DNA of 64,000 nucleotides from the NCBI RefSeq assembly GCF_026340675.1, contig NZ_JAPEOX010000001.1, positions 1,240,001 through 1,304,000 on the forward strand, given 5' to 3'. This stretch comes from Streptomyces sp. NBC_01264 (GTDB taxonomy: Bacteria > Actinomycetota > Actinomycetes > Streptomycetales > Streptomycetaceae). The notes under the pieces were generated by a model. It saw only the letters and a program-made list of their open reading frames with translations, was not told the origin of the DNA and did no database searches. Of the stretch, positions 7,369 to 16,834 are shown one piece after another (within the stretch, counting starts at the first letter, position 1; each line of letters starts with the position of its first letter). The position numbers and the translations under genes are program-made.

Positions 7369-9677
7369 GCGCCGTGTGGCGGGCCTCCCGCGCCGCCGTG
7401 AAGCGCCGCAGGGTCCAGACCTTCGTCATCGGCCTCGTCGTCCTCTGCTCCACCACGACCGTCCTGCTCGCGCTCGGTCTGCTCGCCGCCGCCTCGGGCC
7501 CCTTCGAGAAGGCGTACACGGCGCAGCGCGGCGCGCACACCGTGGCCACGTACGACCCGGCGAAGGTCTCCGACGCCCAACTCGCGCAGACGGCTCACCG
7601 CCCCGGTGTCGCGGCCGCCGCGGGCCCGTTCCCCCAGGCCGTCGTCGACGTCCCCGAGAGCTGGCTCTGGATGCCGCCCGGACCGCTCACCGTGGTGGGC
7701 CGCGCCGATCCGGCGGGCCCGGTGGACCGGGTCGACGTCCTGATGGGGCACTGGCCGCGAGGACCCGGCGAGATCGTCGCCAACTGGGCGGTGGACGGGA
7801 CCCCGTACGCCGATCTCCTCGGCACCGAGCTGGAGGTGCCCGGGCGCCCGACACTCACCGTCGTCGGTTTCGCGACGAGCATGAGCAAGTCGGCCGCGGC
7901 CTGGGTGACGCCCGAGCAGGCCGCGGCCCTCCACCCCACGTCCACGCAGATGCTCTACCGCTTCACCGACCCGTCCACCGGCGCGCAGCTGCGCGACTCG
8001 CTCGCCCGGGCCACGGACGGACTCCCCCCGGACTCGCTGACGGCCGCGCAGACCTATCTCACCCTCAAGAAGGCCTTCTCCGCCCGGGCGGACGCCTACC
8101 TCCCCTTCATCGCCCTCTTCGGCGTCCTCGGCCTGCTCGTCTCCGCCCTGATCGTCGCGAACGTGGTCAGCGGCGCCGTGGTCTCCGGCAACCGGCACAT
8201 CGGCGTCCTCAAGGCCATCGGCTTCACGCCGAACCAGGTCGTCGCCGTCTATCTGACGATGGTCTCGCTCCCCGCCGTGGCCGGCTGCGTCTTGGGCACC
8301 CTGCTCGGCAACGCGCTGGCCGCCCCCATCCTGCGGATCGCCTTCTCCGGCATCGAGACGGGGATGGCGGGTGTGGGCACCGTCCCGCCCTGGGTGAGCG
8401 CCGCGTGCTTGGCCGGGATGCCCGCCCTCGTCCTGCTGACCGCGCTCGTACCGGCCCTGCGCGCACACCGGCTGCCGGCCGCGCAGGCCATCAGCGCGGG
8501 CGGCGCGCCCCGCACCGGACGCGGGCTGCGCGTCCAGCGCGTGCTCGCCTCCTCGCGACTGCCGCGCTCCGTCAGCCTGGGTCTGGGCCACCCCTTCGCC
8601 CGACCCGGCCGCGCCTTCATGACCACGGCCGCCATCCTCCTCGGTGTCGCCACGGTGACCCTGGCGACCGGTCTGACCAGCACGATGGTCTCGTACGCGC
8701 AGACCGGCCGCGGTCCCGGCGGACCGGTGGTCGACGTCCTGGTCGGCGGCCACGGCGAGAACCACACGAAGCCGTTGCTGAGCGACGCTCAGATCGAGGA
8801 GCGGCTGCGGTCACTGGGCGCACAGGAGGTACGGGCCCGCGCGCTGATCCAAGTCGGCCTGGTCGGCTACGCGCAACCCGCGTTCGGGACCTTCTACCGG
8901 GGGAGCCTCTCTTCCCCTGATGCCGCGTTCGTGGAGGGCCGGCCGCCCGCCGGACCCGGTGAGATCGCGGCGGGCCCCGCGTTCCTCACCGAACGCGGGC
9001 TGGCGGTGGGCGACCGGGTCACCCTGGAAGCCAACGGGAGGCGGACGGCCGCGACCATCGTCGGCCAGCTGATCGACAGCGACGCCCGCTCCGTCGAATC
9101 CACGTGGGAGACCCTCGGCCGACTCGCCCCGGACAGCAGCGCGATCGAGTACACCGTCCAGCTCGCCCCGGGCGCGGACACCCGCGCCTACGCGGAAGCC
9201 GTCGACGCGGCCGACCCCGGACTGCACGCCGAGGTGGTGGACTCCGCCAAGGTCAACGCCGCCACCACCACGGTCGTCGGCTTCTCCTCGGTCTTCTCGC
9301 TCATGCTGGCGCTCGTCGCCTCGCTCGGCGTCTTCAACACCGTCCTGCTGAACACCCGCGACCGCCGCCGCGACCTGGGCATGCTCAAGTCGATCGGCAT
9401 GACCCCGCGCCAGGTGGTCGCGATGACGGTGACCTCGGTGACGGGACTCGGCCTGGTCGGCGGGCTGCTCGGGATTCCCCTCGGGATCGTCGCGCACCGG
9501 CTCGTCGTGGACAACGTGGGCATCGTCGCCTTCCCCGAGTCGATGAAGGACGTCTGGCACGCGCCGCAGCTCGCCGGAATGCTGTGCGCGGGGGTCCTGA
9601 TCGCCGTCCTGGGCGCCCTGGTCCCGGCCCGCTCGGCGGCCCGGATGACCATCGCGGCGGCCCTGCACACGGAGTAG
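7365..9677 (+). CDS. FtsX-family ABC transporter permease
   Basis: This 770-residue membrane protein has two FtsX repeats. There is an N-terminal membrane segment, a first extracytoplasmic domain, three segments near residues 240-390 (with VLKAIGFTPNQVVAVY), a second extracytoplasmic domain, and three C-terminal segments with MLKSIGMTPRQVVAMT. Both GxT/SP coupling motifs are intact. It is the partner of the ATPase encoded immediately upstream. The GTG at 7365 overlaps the ATPase stop (GTGA) and has GGAG 9 bases upstream. This architecture is common in bacitracin- or peptide-resistance modules and lipoprotein-release-like exporters; the substrate is not evident. Confidence 0.93.
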   Translation: MSAVWRASRAAVKRRRVQTFVIGLVVLCSTTTVLLALGLLAAASGPFEKAYTAQRGAHTVATYDPAKVSDAQLAQTAHRPGVAAAAGPFPQAVVDVPESWLWMPPGPLTVVGRADPAGPVDRVDVLMGHWPRGPGEIVANWAVDGTPYADLLGTELEVPGRPTLTVVGFATSMSKSAAAWVTPEQAAALHPTSTQMLYRFTDPSTGAQLRDSLARATDGLPPDSLTAAQTYLTLKKAFSARADAYLPFIALFGVLGLLVSALIVANVVSGAVVSGNRHIGVLKAIGFTPNQVVAVYLTMVSLPAVAGCVLGTLLGNALAAPILRIAFSGIETGMAGVGTVPPWVSAACLAGMPALVLLTALVPALRAHRLPAAQAISAGGAPRTGRGLRVQRVLASSRLPRSVSLGLGHPFARPGRAFMTTAAILLGVATVTLATGLTSTMVSYAQTGRGPGGPVVDVLVGGHGENHTKPLLSDAQIEERLRSLGAQEVRARALIQVGLVGYAQPAFGTFYRGSLSSPDAAFVEGRPPAGPGEIAAGPAFLTERGLAVGDRVTLEANGRRTAATIVGQLIDSDARSVESTWETLGRLAPDSSAIEYTVQLAPGADTRAYAEAVDAADPGLHAEVVDSAKVNAATTTVVGFSSVFSLMLALVASLGVFNTVLLNTRDRRRDLGMLKSIGMTPRQVVAMTVTSVTGLGLVGGLLGIPLGIVAHRLVVDNVGIVAFPESMKDVWHAPQLAGMLCAGVLIAVLGALVPARSAARMTIAAALHTE

Positions 9678-9682
9678 GGCAC

Positions 9683-10498
9683 TCAGCCCTGCGGGTCATC
9701 CTCCGCGGACGCCGAAGCCTCCACGATCCGCCCGTCGCGCAGTTCCACCACCCGGTCCGCCAGTTCCATCAGCGCCGGGTCGTGCGTGGCGACCAGCGCC
9801 GTGACGCCCTCGCTGCGCACCACCGCGCGCAGCAGCCGCATGATCTGCCGGCCGGTGTCGGAGTCGAGCTGGCCGGTCGGCTCGTCGGCGATGATCAGAT
9901 CGGGCTCGTTCGCGAGGGCCCGCGCGACGGCGACCCGCTGCTGCTGGCCGCCGGAGAGTTCGCCGGGGCGCTGCTCAGTGTGTTCGGAGAGGCCGACGAG
10001 GGCGAGCAGGGTGCGCGCCCGTTCCTCGCGCTGCTTCGCCGGCATCTTGCGCAGCCGCATCGGGATCCCGACGTTCTCGACGGCGGTCAGGGCGGGGATC
10101 AGCCCGAAGGACTGGAACACGAAGCCGATCCGGTCGCGGCGCAGCGCGAGGCGGCCGTCCTCGTCGAGCCCGGCCAGGTCGGTGCCGTCGAGGGCGACGC
10201 TGCCGCCGGTCGGGGTGTCGAGGCCGCCGACCAGGTTCAGCAGGGTGGTCTTGCCGGAGCCGGACCTCCCCTTGAGCGCGGTGAGTTCGCCGCGGCGGAC
10301 CTCGAAGGAGACTCCGCGCAGGGCGTGGACCGCCTGCTGCCCCGTACCGAAGCTGCGCCGTACGTCGTCGACCACCACCATCGGCAGCGCCTCGGCGTCC
10401 CGCCCCAGTCCCTCCCCCAGCCCCTGCCCCTGCCCCGGCCCCGGCTCCTGTCGCCGCTCCTGATCCAGTTCGTCATCCTGTTCCTGACCCTGCGTCAT
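9683..10498 (-). CDS. ABC transporter ATP-binding protein
   Basis: This 271-residue FtsX-class ATPase has Walker A KGRSGSGKTT, signature LSGGQQQRVAVARAL, Walker B LIIADEPTGQLD and switch His in ATHD. The first 35 residues are a Gln/Glu/Gly-rich tail absent from most homologues. GGAGGGGGAG lies 8 bases before the ATG. It is convergent with the preceding permease (5 bp between stop codons) and divergent from the permease at 10674, so it probably serves the latter operon, which also carries its own ATPase at its end. Confidence 0.92.
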   Translation of the reverse strand: MTQGQEQDDELDQERRQEPGPGQGQGLGEGLGRDAEALPMVVVDDVRRSFGTGQQAVHALRGVSFEVRRGELTALKGRSGSGKTTLLNLVGGLDTPTGGSVALDGTDLAGLDEDGRLALRRDRIGFVFQSFGLIPALTAVENVGIPMRLRKMPAKQREERARTLLALVGLSEHTEQRPGELSGGQQQRVAVARALANEPDLIIADEPTGQLDSDTGRQIMRLLRAVVRSEGVTALVATHDPALMELADRVVELRDGRIVEASASAEDDPQG

Positions 10499-10673
10499 GC
10501 TGCGGCTCCCCCTCCAGCGGATGAGCGGATGAAACGGCGCTCCAGCGTTCCGCCCGCCCCGATTTGTTCATTCGTTGCACTCTTCACGCAAGCCCCTTCC
10601 GCTGACCGTTCGAATCTGGCAGCGTCGTCCGGTATCCGGGGCGACCAGTCCGGGACGGGGGAGGAACAGGCAC

Positions 10674-13600
10674 ATGCTCGGCTTCGTCGTGCGCCGGCTG
10701 CGCGGGCGATTGCCGCTCACAGCCGCCGTACTGCTGACCGTTCTGATCACCACGACCGTGCTCACAGCGCTCTTCGCGTTCACCCGCGCCGTGGGCGACG
10801 CCGGACTGCGCCAGGCCCTCCAGGGCCCCGGTCTCGCGCGCAGCACCGTACTGGTCACCGGTTCCCGCCCGACGGCCGACCGCGCCCAGGACGACGAAGC
10901 GGTACGGGGCTTCGCGCGCGAGCTGTTCGGCCCGCTCCCGGCCGGCGTCGAGAGCGTGGCGCGCAGCCGTTCGTACGGGCTGCCCGGCCCGCACGCCCCC
11001 GGCAAGGACTCCGATCTGACCCTGCTGGCGGCCTTCGCCAAGGAGCGCGTACGGCTGCTCGCCGGGACCTGGCCGCAGCCCGTCGCGGGGCCGGTCGCCG
11101 ACCGGGGCGGCCCGGTTCCCGTGGCCGTGCCGAAGGCGGCGCTGGACCGGCTCGGGCTGGCCGAGGGGGCGCTGCCCGCGCAGGTGCGGCTCGACGACCG
11201 CTACGGCGGCTCCCCGCTGACCGTGCTGGTGACGGGCGTCTACCGGGCGGCCGACCCGGACTCCCCGTACTGGCGGCTCGATCCGCTCGGTGCGCGCGGG
11301 CTCCAGTTCGCCGGGTTCGCCACGTACGGGCCGCTGCTGGTGGACGATTCCGCCTTCACCGCGGGCGGGCTGGCCCAGGACAGCCGCGCCGTGCTCGTCA
11401 CCGCCGACTTCACAGCCGTGGACGCGGCGACGGCCGAGGCGGTCCGCGGTCGGTCCGCCCGGGCCCTGGAGGAGCTCCAGCGCGGTTCCGGGCTCCGGCC
11501 CGACACCGAACTCCCCGCATTGCTCGCGGAGTTGCGGTCGGGACTGACCGTCGCCCGCTCCACCCTGCTGGTCGGCGCGCTGCAACTGGCCGTGCTCGCC
11601 GGGGCGGCGCTGCTGCTCGTCTCGCACCTGCTGACGGAGCGCCAGGAGGGCGAGCGCGCCCTGCTCGCGGCCCGCGGCGCCTCCCGCGGTCGGCTCGGTG
11701 TGCTCACCGCGGCCCAGTCCCTGCTCCTGTCCCTGCCGGCCGCCCTCCTCGCGCCCCTGCTGACCCCGCCGCTGCTGCGTCTGCTCGGCGGCTACGGCGC
11801 CCTGGCACACGTCCCGTTCACGGTCACCCGGAGCTGGCCGTTGTGGCCCGTCGCCGCCGTCTGCGCCCTGGGGTGCGTGGTGCTGGCCACCCTCCCGGTC
11901 GTCCTGCGCGGGGCCGCCGGGGCCGCCCTGCACCGGACCGGCCGCCGCCAGGCGCTCGTCGCCGGCGCCGCCCGGTCGGGTGCGGACCTGGCGCTGGTGG
12001 CTCTGGCCGTACTCGCCTACCAGCAGCTCTCCCGGTACGGCGCGGGCCGCTCCGGCCCGGCGGCGGACCCCGGCGTGCCCGACGGCGGGCTGTTCGGTGT
12101 GGACCCGGTCCTGGTCGCGGCCCCGACCCTGGCGCTGTGTGCGGGCACCCTGCTCGTGCTGCGGCTGCTGCCCTTCGCGGCGCGGCTCGGGGCCCGGATC
12201 GCCGCCCGGGGCCGGGGGCTGGGTCCGGCGCTCGTCGGCTGGCAGCTGGCCCGCCGGCCCGGACGGGCCACGGGGCCGGTGCTGCTGCTCGTGCTCGCCG
12301 TCTCCAGCGGTGTCCTGGCGCTCGGCCAGCACACCGCGTGGTCCGAGTCCCAGCGCGACCAGGCCGACTTCTCCACCGCCGGGGGCCTGGTGGTCTCGGG
12401 CAGCGACCTGCCCCCGCTGGGCCGCGCGGGCCGGTACGCGGCGCTGCCCGGCGGTGAGCGCCTCCTGCCCGTGCTGCGTACCCGGCAGGAGCTGCCGGGC
12501 GGGCGGATCGGGCAGGTGATGGCGCTGGACGCGGCGGCCGCCGCCGACCGGCTCTCGCTGCGGGCCGACCTGCGCGAAGGGCGCGGCATGCGCGAGCTGT
12601 TCGCCCCGCTGGCCCCCGCCTCCGCGCCCGCCGCCCCCGCGATCCCCCTGCCCGGCCACCCGCAGCGCATCGACCTCTCGGTCTCGGTGCGCTCCACCGG
12701 CGCGGGCGGCCGCCCCGGGCTCGGACTGCTGCTGCGCGACCGGTTCGGCATCACCTACCGGGCCGCGATGGTGCAGCTCCCGGAGAGCGGTGACGCCACC
12801 GTGTCGGTGCACATCGGCTCGATGCTCGGCGCCCCCATCGGGTCGGCCGCCACCCCGCTCAGCGTGGCCGGGCTCGTGTTCTCGTACGACCGGGAGGGGC
12901 CGCTCCCCGGCACGGATCCGAACGCCGATCCGGGCCCGGTCCCGGGTGGTGGGCCCGGCACGTCGGTGAGGATCTTCGACGAGCTGACCGTACGCGGCCT
13001 CGCGGTCGCGCAGACCGGGGACGGCGCGGCGGCGCCGCTCGCGGTGCCCGCACCCGACTGGAAGCTGTCGGCCCCGCCGCTCGCCGACGGCGGCCCGGCC
13101 GTCGAACTGCTCGCGTCCCCCGGGTCCGCGCCGGGCGGCGGCCCGGCCCTGGTCAAGCTGCGCTACCGGGACGGTTCCGGCGAACTGGGCGGTGTGCAGG
13201 CCGGTTTGACACCGGGGCCCGCCCCGGCCGCCGAGGTGCCGGGGATCGCCACCCGGGCGTACCTGGCCGCGATCGGCGCGGCCGCGGGCGATGTGGTGCC
13301 GGTGAAGCTGGACAACGTCACCCTGCGCGTCCGGATCACCGCGGCGGTCGGCTCGCTGCCCGTGGCGGGCGACACCGCCCTCGCCGTCGACCTGGTCACC
13401 GCCGGGTCGGTGCTCGCGACGGGCGGCCTGGAGCTGCCGGCGCCCGGCGAATGGTGGCTGCCGGGCGCATCCGCCGACGATCCGGACCCGGCCCGCGCCG
13501 CCGCCCAGCTGCGCTCCGCCGCGGGCTCCCAACAGGTGCGGGTGCGCGAGGAGGTGGCCGCCACCCTGCTGGACGATCCGCTCAGCGCGGGCCCGCAGGG

Positions 13601-14021
13601 GGCGCTGGCCGCCCTGGCGGTGGCCTGCGCGGTCCTGGCCGCGATCGGTTTCGCCGCCTCCGCGACGGCCGCCGCCCGGGAGCGGGCCCGGGAGTCCTCG
13701 GTGCTGACGGCGCTGGGCGCCCGGCGCCGGGACCTGGCCCGGGCGGCCACCGCCGAGAGCTGCCTGCTGGTGGGGCTCGGTACCGCGGTCGGGGTGGGGC
13801 TGGGCGTGGTCATCGTCCACCTCGTCGTCCCCCTGACCGTGCTGACCCCGGCCGCCGGCCGCCCGGTGCCCGAGGTGCTGGTGGACCTGCCCGCGGCGCG
13901 GACCCTGCTGCTCGCCGCCGCCATCGCCGCCGTACCCCTGCTGTCGGCGGTCTTCGGCGGCCGGCGCGACCAGAACCGCTCGAAGCCGGCCGACCGGCTG
14001 CGGCACGTGGAGGACATATGA
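10674..14021 (+). CDS. FtsX-like ABC permease, first of a two-permease operon
   Basis: This 1115-residue membrane protein has an N-terminal segment (LLTVLITTTVLTALFAF), a large extracytoplasmic domain, a central block of six to eight hydrophobic segments, a second large extracytoplasmic part, and FtsX-like C-terminal segments with the TALGARRRDLARA coupling motif. It is about twice the length of a minimal FtsX, like other actinobacterial giant permeases. The ATG at 10674 has GGAGG 9 bases upstream. Its stop overlaps the next permease start (ATGA). With the genes at 14018 and 16831 it forms a three-gene operon for a probable exporter. Confidence 0.85.
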   Translation: MLGFVVRRLRGRLPLTAAVLLTVLITTTVLTALFAFTRAVGDAGLRQALQGPGLARSTVLVTGSRPTADRAQDDEAVRGFARELFGPLPAGVESVARSRSYGLPGPHAPGKDSDLTLLAAFAKERVRLLAGTWPQPVAGPVADRGGPVPVAVPKAALDRLGLAEGALPAQVRLDDRYGGSPLTVLVTGVYRAADPDSPYWRLDPLGARGLQFAGFATYGPLLVDDSAFTAGGLAQDSRAVLVTADFTAVDAATAEAVRGRSARALEELQRGSGLRPDTELPALLAELRSGLTVARSTLLVGALQLAVLAGAALLLVSHLLTERQEGERALLAARGASRGRLGVLTAAQSLLLSLPAALLAPLLTPPLLRLLGGYGALAHVPFTVTRSWPLWPVAAVCALGCVVLATLPVVLRGAAGAALHRTGRRQALVAGAARSGADLALVALAVLAYQQLSRYGAGRSGPAADPGVPDGGLFGVDPVLVAAPTLALCAGTLLVLRLLPFAARLGARIAARGRGLGPALVGWQLARRPGRATGPVLLLVLAVSSGVLALGQHTAWSESQRDQADFSTAGGLVVSGSDLPPLGRAGRYAALPGGERLLPVLRTRQELPGGRIGQVMALDAAAAADRLSLRADLREGRGMRELFAPLAPASAPAAPAIPLPGHPQRIDLSVSVRSTGAGGRPGLGLLLRDRFGITYRAAMVQLPESGDATVSVHIGSMLGAPIGSAATPLSVAGLVFSYDREGPLPGTDPNADPGPVPGGGPGTSVRIFDELTVRGLAVAQTGDGAAAPLAVPAPDWKLSAPPLADGGPAVELLASPGSAPGGGPALVKLRYRDGSGELGGVQAGLTPGPAPAAEVPGIATRAYLAAIGAAAGDVVPVKLDNVTLRVRITAAVGSLPVAGDTALAVDLVTAGSVLATGGLELPAPGEWWLPGASADDPDPARAAAQLRSAAGSQQVRVREEVAATLLDDPLSAGPQGALAALAVACAVLAAIGFAASATAAARERARESSVLTALGARRRDLARAATAESCLLVGLGTAVGVGLGVVIVHLVVPLTVLTPAAGRPVPEVLVDLPAARTLLLAAAIAAVPLLSAVFGGRRDQNRSKPADRLRHVEDI

Positions 14022-16834
14022 CCGGGCCGGCCGCGACCAACGCCGAGCGGCGCCCGCCGGGCGGGACCGGCCGGCAGGCACCGCGGGCACCGCAGTCGCC
14101 TGAGGGGTCGGCGCCGCGCGCCGTGCCCCCGCCCGCGCCCTGGGTGCGGACCCGGCTGCGCGCGACGGCGCTGAGCACCCTGCTCGGCGCCGCCCTGGCC
14201 TTCGTCGCCGTCCTGCTCGCCGCCGCCCTGCCGCGCGCCATGGACCGCGGTACCGACCAGGCCCTGCGTTCCTTCCTGGGGTCGCGCGGGCCGGCCCAGA
14301 CCAGCCTGTACGTCAGTGCGCGCCCCCGCTTCGGGGAGCAGAGCCCGCAGGACCTGGACGAGGTGCTGGCCACCCTGGTCTCCCGTACCGCCCCGGGATT
14401 CGCGGTCGCCCCCTCCGGCCCCGTCCACGGCAGCAAGGCGGGTGCCCGTTCCCTGGCCAGTCCCCGCCTGGCGGCCCCCGACGGGGTCCCGCCCCAGCTG
14501 GGGCTGGTCCACTTGCGTGAGGCCGCCGAGCACGTCCGGCTGGTCGAGGGACGCTGGCCGGGCCGCCCCGCGCCCGGAGGTCCCGTGCCCGTCGCGCTCT
14601 CGCAGAGCGCGGCGAAGACCCTCGGCGCCCGGGTCGGCATGGTGCTGGAGACCGCCACCAGTCAGGTCCAGACCACCGTGAAGGCGGAGGTCGTCGGTCT
14701 GTACGCCGCGAACGACGCCTCCGAGGACTACTGGATCGACGACCTCACCTGCCTCACCCGCGCCTGCCTCTCCCAGACCGCGACCAGGCCGCCGCAGACG
14801 TACTGGCTCACCGGGGCCCTGGTCGGCGCGGAGGTGCTGGACCGGCTCCCCGAATGGGGCGAAGGCCGCAGCGAGGACTTCTGGCGGATCCCGGTGGACA
14901 CCACGACGCTGCGGGCCGACCGGCTCCCGGCCACCGCGAAGGCCGTCGCCTCCTACGTGAGCGGGCCGACCGCGGCGCGCCTGACCCAGGAGACCCACCG
15001 GAGCGATCTGCGCCTCACCTCCCGCCTCCCCGAATTGTTCACCCAGGCCGAGGACCGGCGCCGGGCCGCCGCCCCGCTCGCCGCGATGGGTCCGGCCGGG
15101 GTGGCCGGAGTGGCGTTCGTGGTGTTCTGCCTGGCGGCCGGGCTCGCCGCGGACCGGCGGGAGGCCGAGCTGCGGCTCCTGCTGGCCCGCGGCGGTTCCC
15201 GCGCGGGCATCGTGCGCCGGCTGCTCGCGGAGAGCGCCGTCACCGTCCTGCCGGCCGCGGCGCTCGCGGCGGCCCTCGCGGTGGCCTTGCTGCCGACCCC
15301 CCGCTCGGCGGGCACCCTGCTGGCCGCTTCGGCCGCCACGCTGCTGGCACTGCTGGCCGTCCCCGTACGGGCCTTCGTGCTGCTGTCGCCCCCGCGCCGG
15401 CCGGGTCCCCGGCGGCGGCTGGTCGCGGAGCTGCTCGTGCTGGCGGCCACCGCGGCCGCCGTGTTCGAGGTCCGCTCGCGCGGGGTCGCCCCGGCCGGCG
15501 CCGGGGTGGACCCGCTGCTGATCGCCGCACCGCTGCTGCTCGCGCTCTGCGGCGGCCTGCTGCTGGCCCGGCTCCAGCCCGCCCTGGTGGGGGCGCTGGC
15601 CCGGGCGGCCGGGCGGGGCCCGGGGGTGGTCGGCTTCCTCGGGCTGGCGCGAGCCGCCCGGGGCTCCGGGGGCCGGGCCCGTCCGTCCGTACTGCCGCTG
15701 ATCGCGATGCTGCTGGCCGTCACCACCGGGGGCTTCGGCGCCACGGTGCTGACGGGGGTGGGCGACGCCCGCTCCCAGGCGGCCCGCACGCTCGTCGGCG
15801 GCGACGCACAGGTCTCGGCGGGGGGCGGCACGCTCCCGGATTCCCTCACGTCGGCGGCCGCCGCGCTGCCCGGCGTGCGGTCCTCGGTAAAGGTGTGGAG
15901 CGACGACAACGCGTTCCTGCTCGGCAGTTCGAGGGGCAGCATGCAGGTCTCCACGGTCGTCGCGGACCCGGTGGAGTACGCGAAGCTGTCCGCGGCGGCC
16001 GGCACCAGCCGTTTCGATCCCGCGCTCATGGCGGCCGGAGCCGCGGGCACCTCGGGCGCGACCGTGCCGGCCCTGGTCAGCCGGGACCTCGCCGAGGACG
16101 ACACCTCCGGCTACCTGCTGCGGCTCGAGAACGGCGGGGAGCTGAAGCTCTCGGTCGTCGGAGTCGTCGACACCACCCCCTCCCGGCCCGGCGCCAGGTC
16201 CACCGCCGTGGTGCTGCCCGCCGGCCAAGTACTGGCCGCGGTACCGCAGATGGGGCAGCCCAACAACTGGTTCGCACTCGGCACCCTCGACCAGCACCGG
16301 CTGGAGCAGGCGGTCCGCGGCGCCGACCCGGCGGCCGGCGAGGGGCGCTACCGCGTCCGCACCAGCGCCGCCTCGGCCGCCGAACTGGGCTCCGATCCGC
16401 TCCAGCGCTCCGCCGAGCAGCTGTTCTGGGCCTCCCTGGCCGCGGCCGCCGGCTTCGCTCTGCTGGCGGTCCTGCTGACCCTGGCCCGGGCGGCCCCCGA
16501 CCGGGCGGCGCTGCTCGCGCGGCTGCGCACCATGGGCCTGCGGCCCCGGCAGGGCGTCCTGCTGATCCTGGTGGAGTCGGTGCCACTGGCCCTGGCCGCC
16601 GCGCTCGGCGGCGCACTGCTCGCGGCCGGCGCCGTCGCGCTGCTGGGCCCGGCCGTGGACCTGTCCACGCTGGTCGGCACCCCGGTGCCGACCGGTCTGC
16701 GGGTCCTCGTCAGGCCCGTACTGACCCAGGCACTGGGCCTGGCCGTCCTCGTCGCGGGGGCCGTGCTCGCGGAGGCGGCGATCTCCGGCAGGCGACAGAT
16801 CACGACCGAGTTGAGAGCGGGAGACCAGCGGTGA
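14018..16834 (+). CDS. FtsX-like ABC permease, second of the operon
   Basis: This 938-residue membrane protein is related in layout to the preceding gene: N-terminal membrane anchor after a 45-residue Pro/Ala-rich tail, an extracytoplasmic domain, central hydrophobic segments containing LLLARGGSRAGIVRRLL, a second external domain and C-terminal segments with RLRTMGLRPRQGVLL. The pair probably forms a heterodimeric exporter. The ATG overlaps the upstream stop, with GGAGG 4 bases before it, and its own stop overlaps the following ATPase start (GTGA), so all three are coupled. The substrate is unknown. Confidence 0.85.
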   Translation: MTGPAATNAERRPPGGTGRQAPRAPQSPEGSAPRAVPPPAPWVRTRLRATALSTLLGAALAFVAVLLAAALPRAMDRGTDQALRSFLGSRGPAQTSLYVSARPRFGEQSPQDLDEVLATLVSRTAPGFAVAPSGPVHGSKAGARSLASPRLAAPDGVPPQLGLVHLREAAEHVRLVEGRWPGRPAPGGPVPVALSQSAAKTLGARVGMVLETATSQVQTTVKAEVVGLYAANDASEDYWIDDLTCLTRACLSQTATRPPQTYWLTGALVGAEVLDRLPEWGEGRSEDFWRIPVDTTTLRADRLPATAKAVASYVSGPTAARLTQETHRSDLRLTSRLPELFTQAEDRRRAAAPLAAMGPAGVAGVAFVVFCLAAGLAADRREAELRLLLARGGSRAGIVRRLLAESAVTVLPAAALAAALAVALLPTPRSAGTLLAASAATLLALLAVPVRAFVLLSPPRRPGPRRRLVAELLVLAATAAAVFEVRSRGVAPAGAGVDPLLIAAPLLLALCGGLLLARLQPALVGALARAAGRGPGVVGFLGLARAARGSGGRARPSVLPLIAMLLAVTTGGFGATVLTGVGDARSQAARTLVGGDAQVSAGGGTLPDSLTSAAAALPGVRSSVKVWSDDNAFLLGSSRGSMQVSTVVADPVEYAKLSAAAGTSRFDPALMAAGAAGTSGATVPALVSRDLAEDDTSGYLLRLENGGELKLSVVGVVDTTPSRPGARSTAVVLPAGQVLAAVPQMGQPNNWFALGTLDQHRLEQAVRGADPAAGEGRYRVRTSAASAAELGSDPLQRSAEQLFWASLAAAAGFALLAVLLTLARAAPDRAALLARLRTMGLRPRQGVLLILVESVPLALAAALGGALLAAGAVALLGPAVDLSTLVGTPVPTGLRVLVRPVLTQALGLAVLVAGAVLAEAAISGRRQITTELRAGDQR

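Noticed and set aside
10584..16297. Very long open frames on the minus strand (over 1000 codons) opposite the two permease genes
   Set aside because: They mirror the third-position GC bias of the plus-strand permeases, have Arg/Gly/Gln-rich compositions, no motifs, and the plus strand shows coupled starts and membrane helices.
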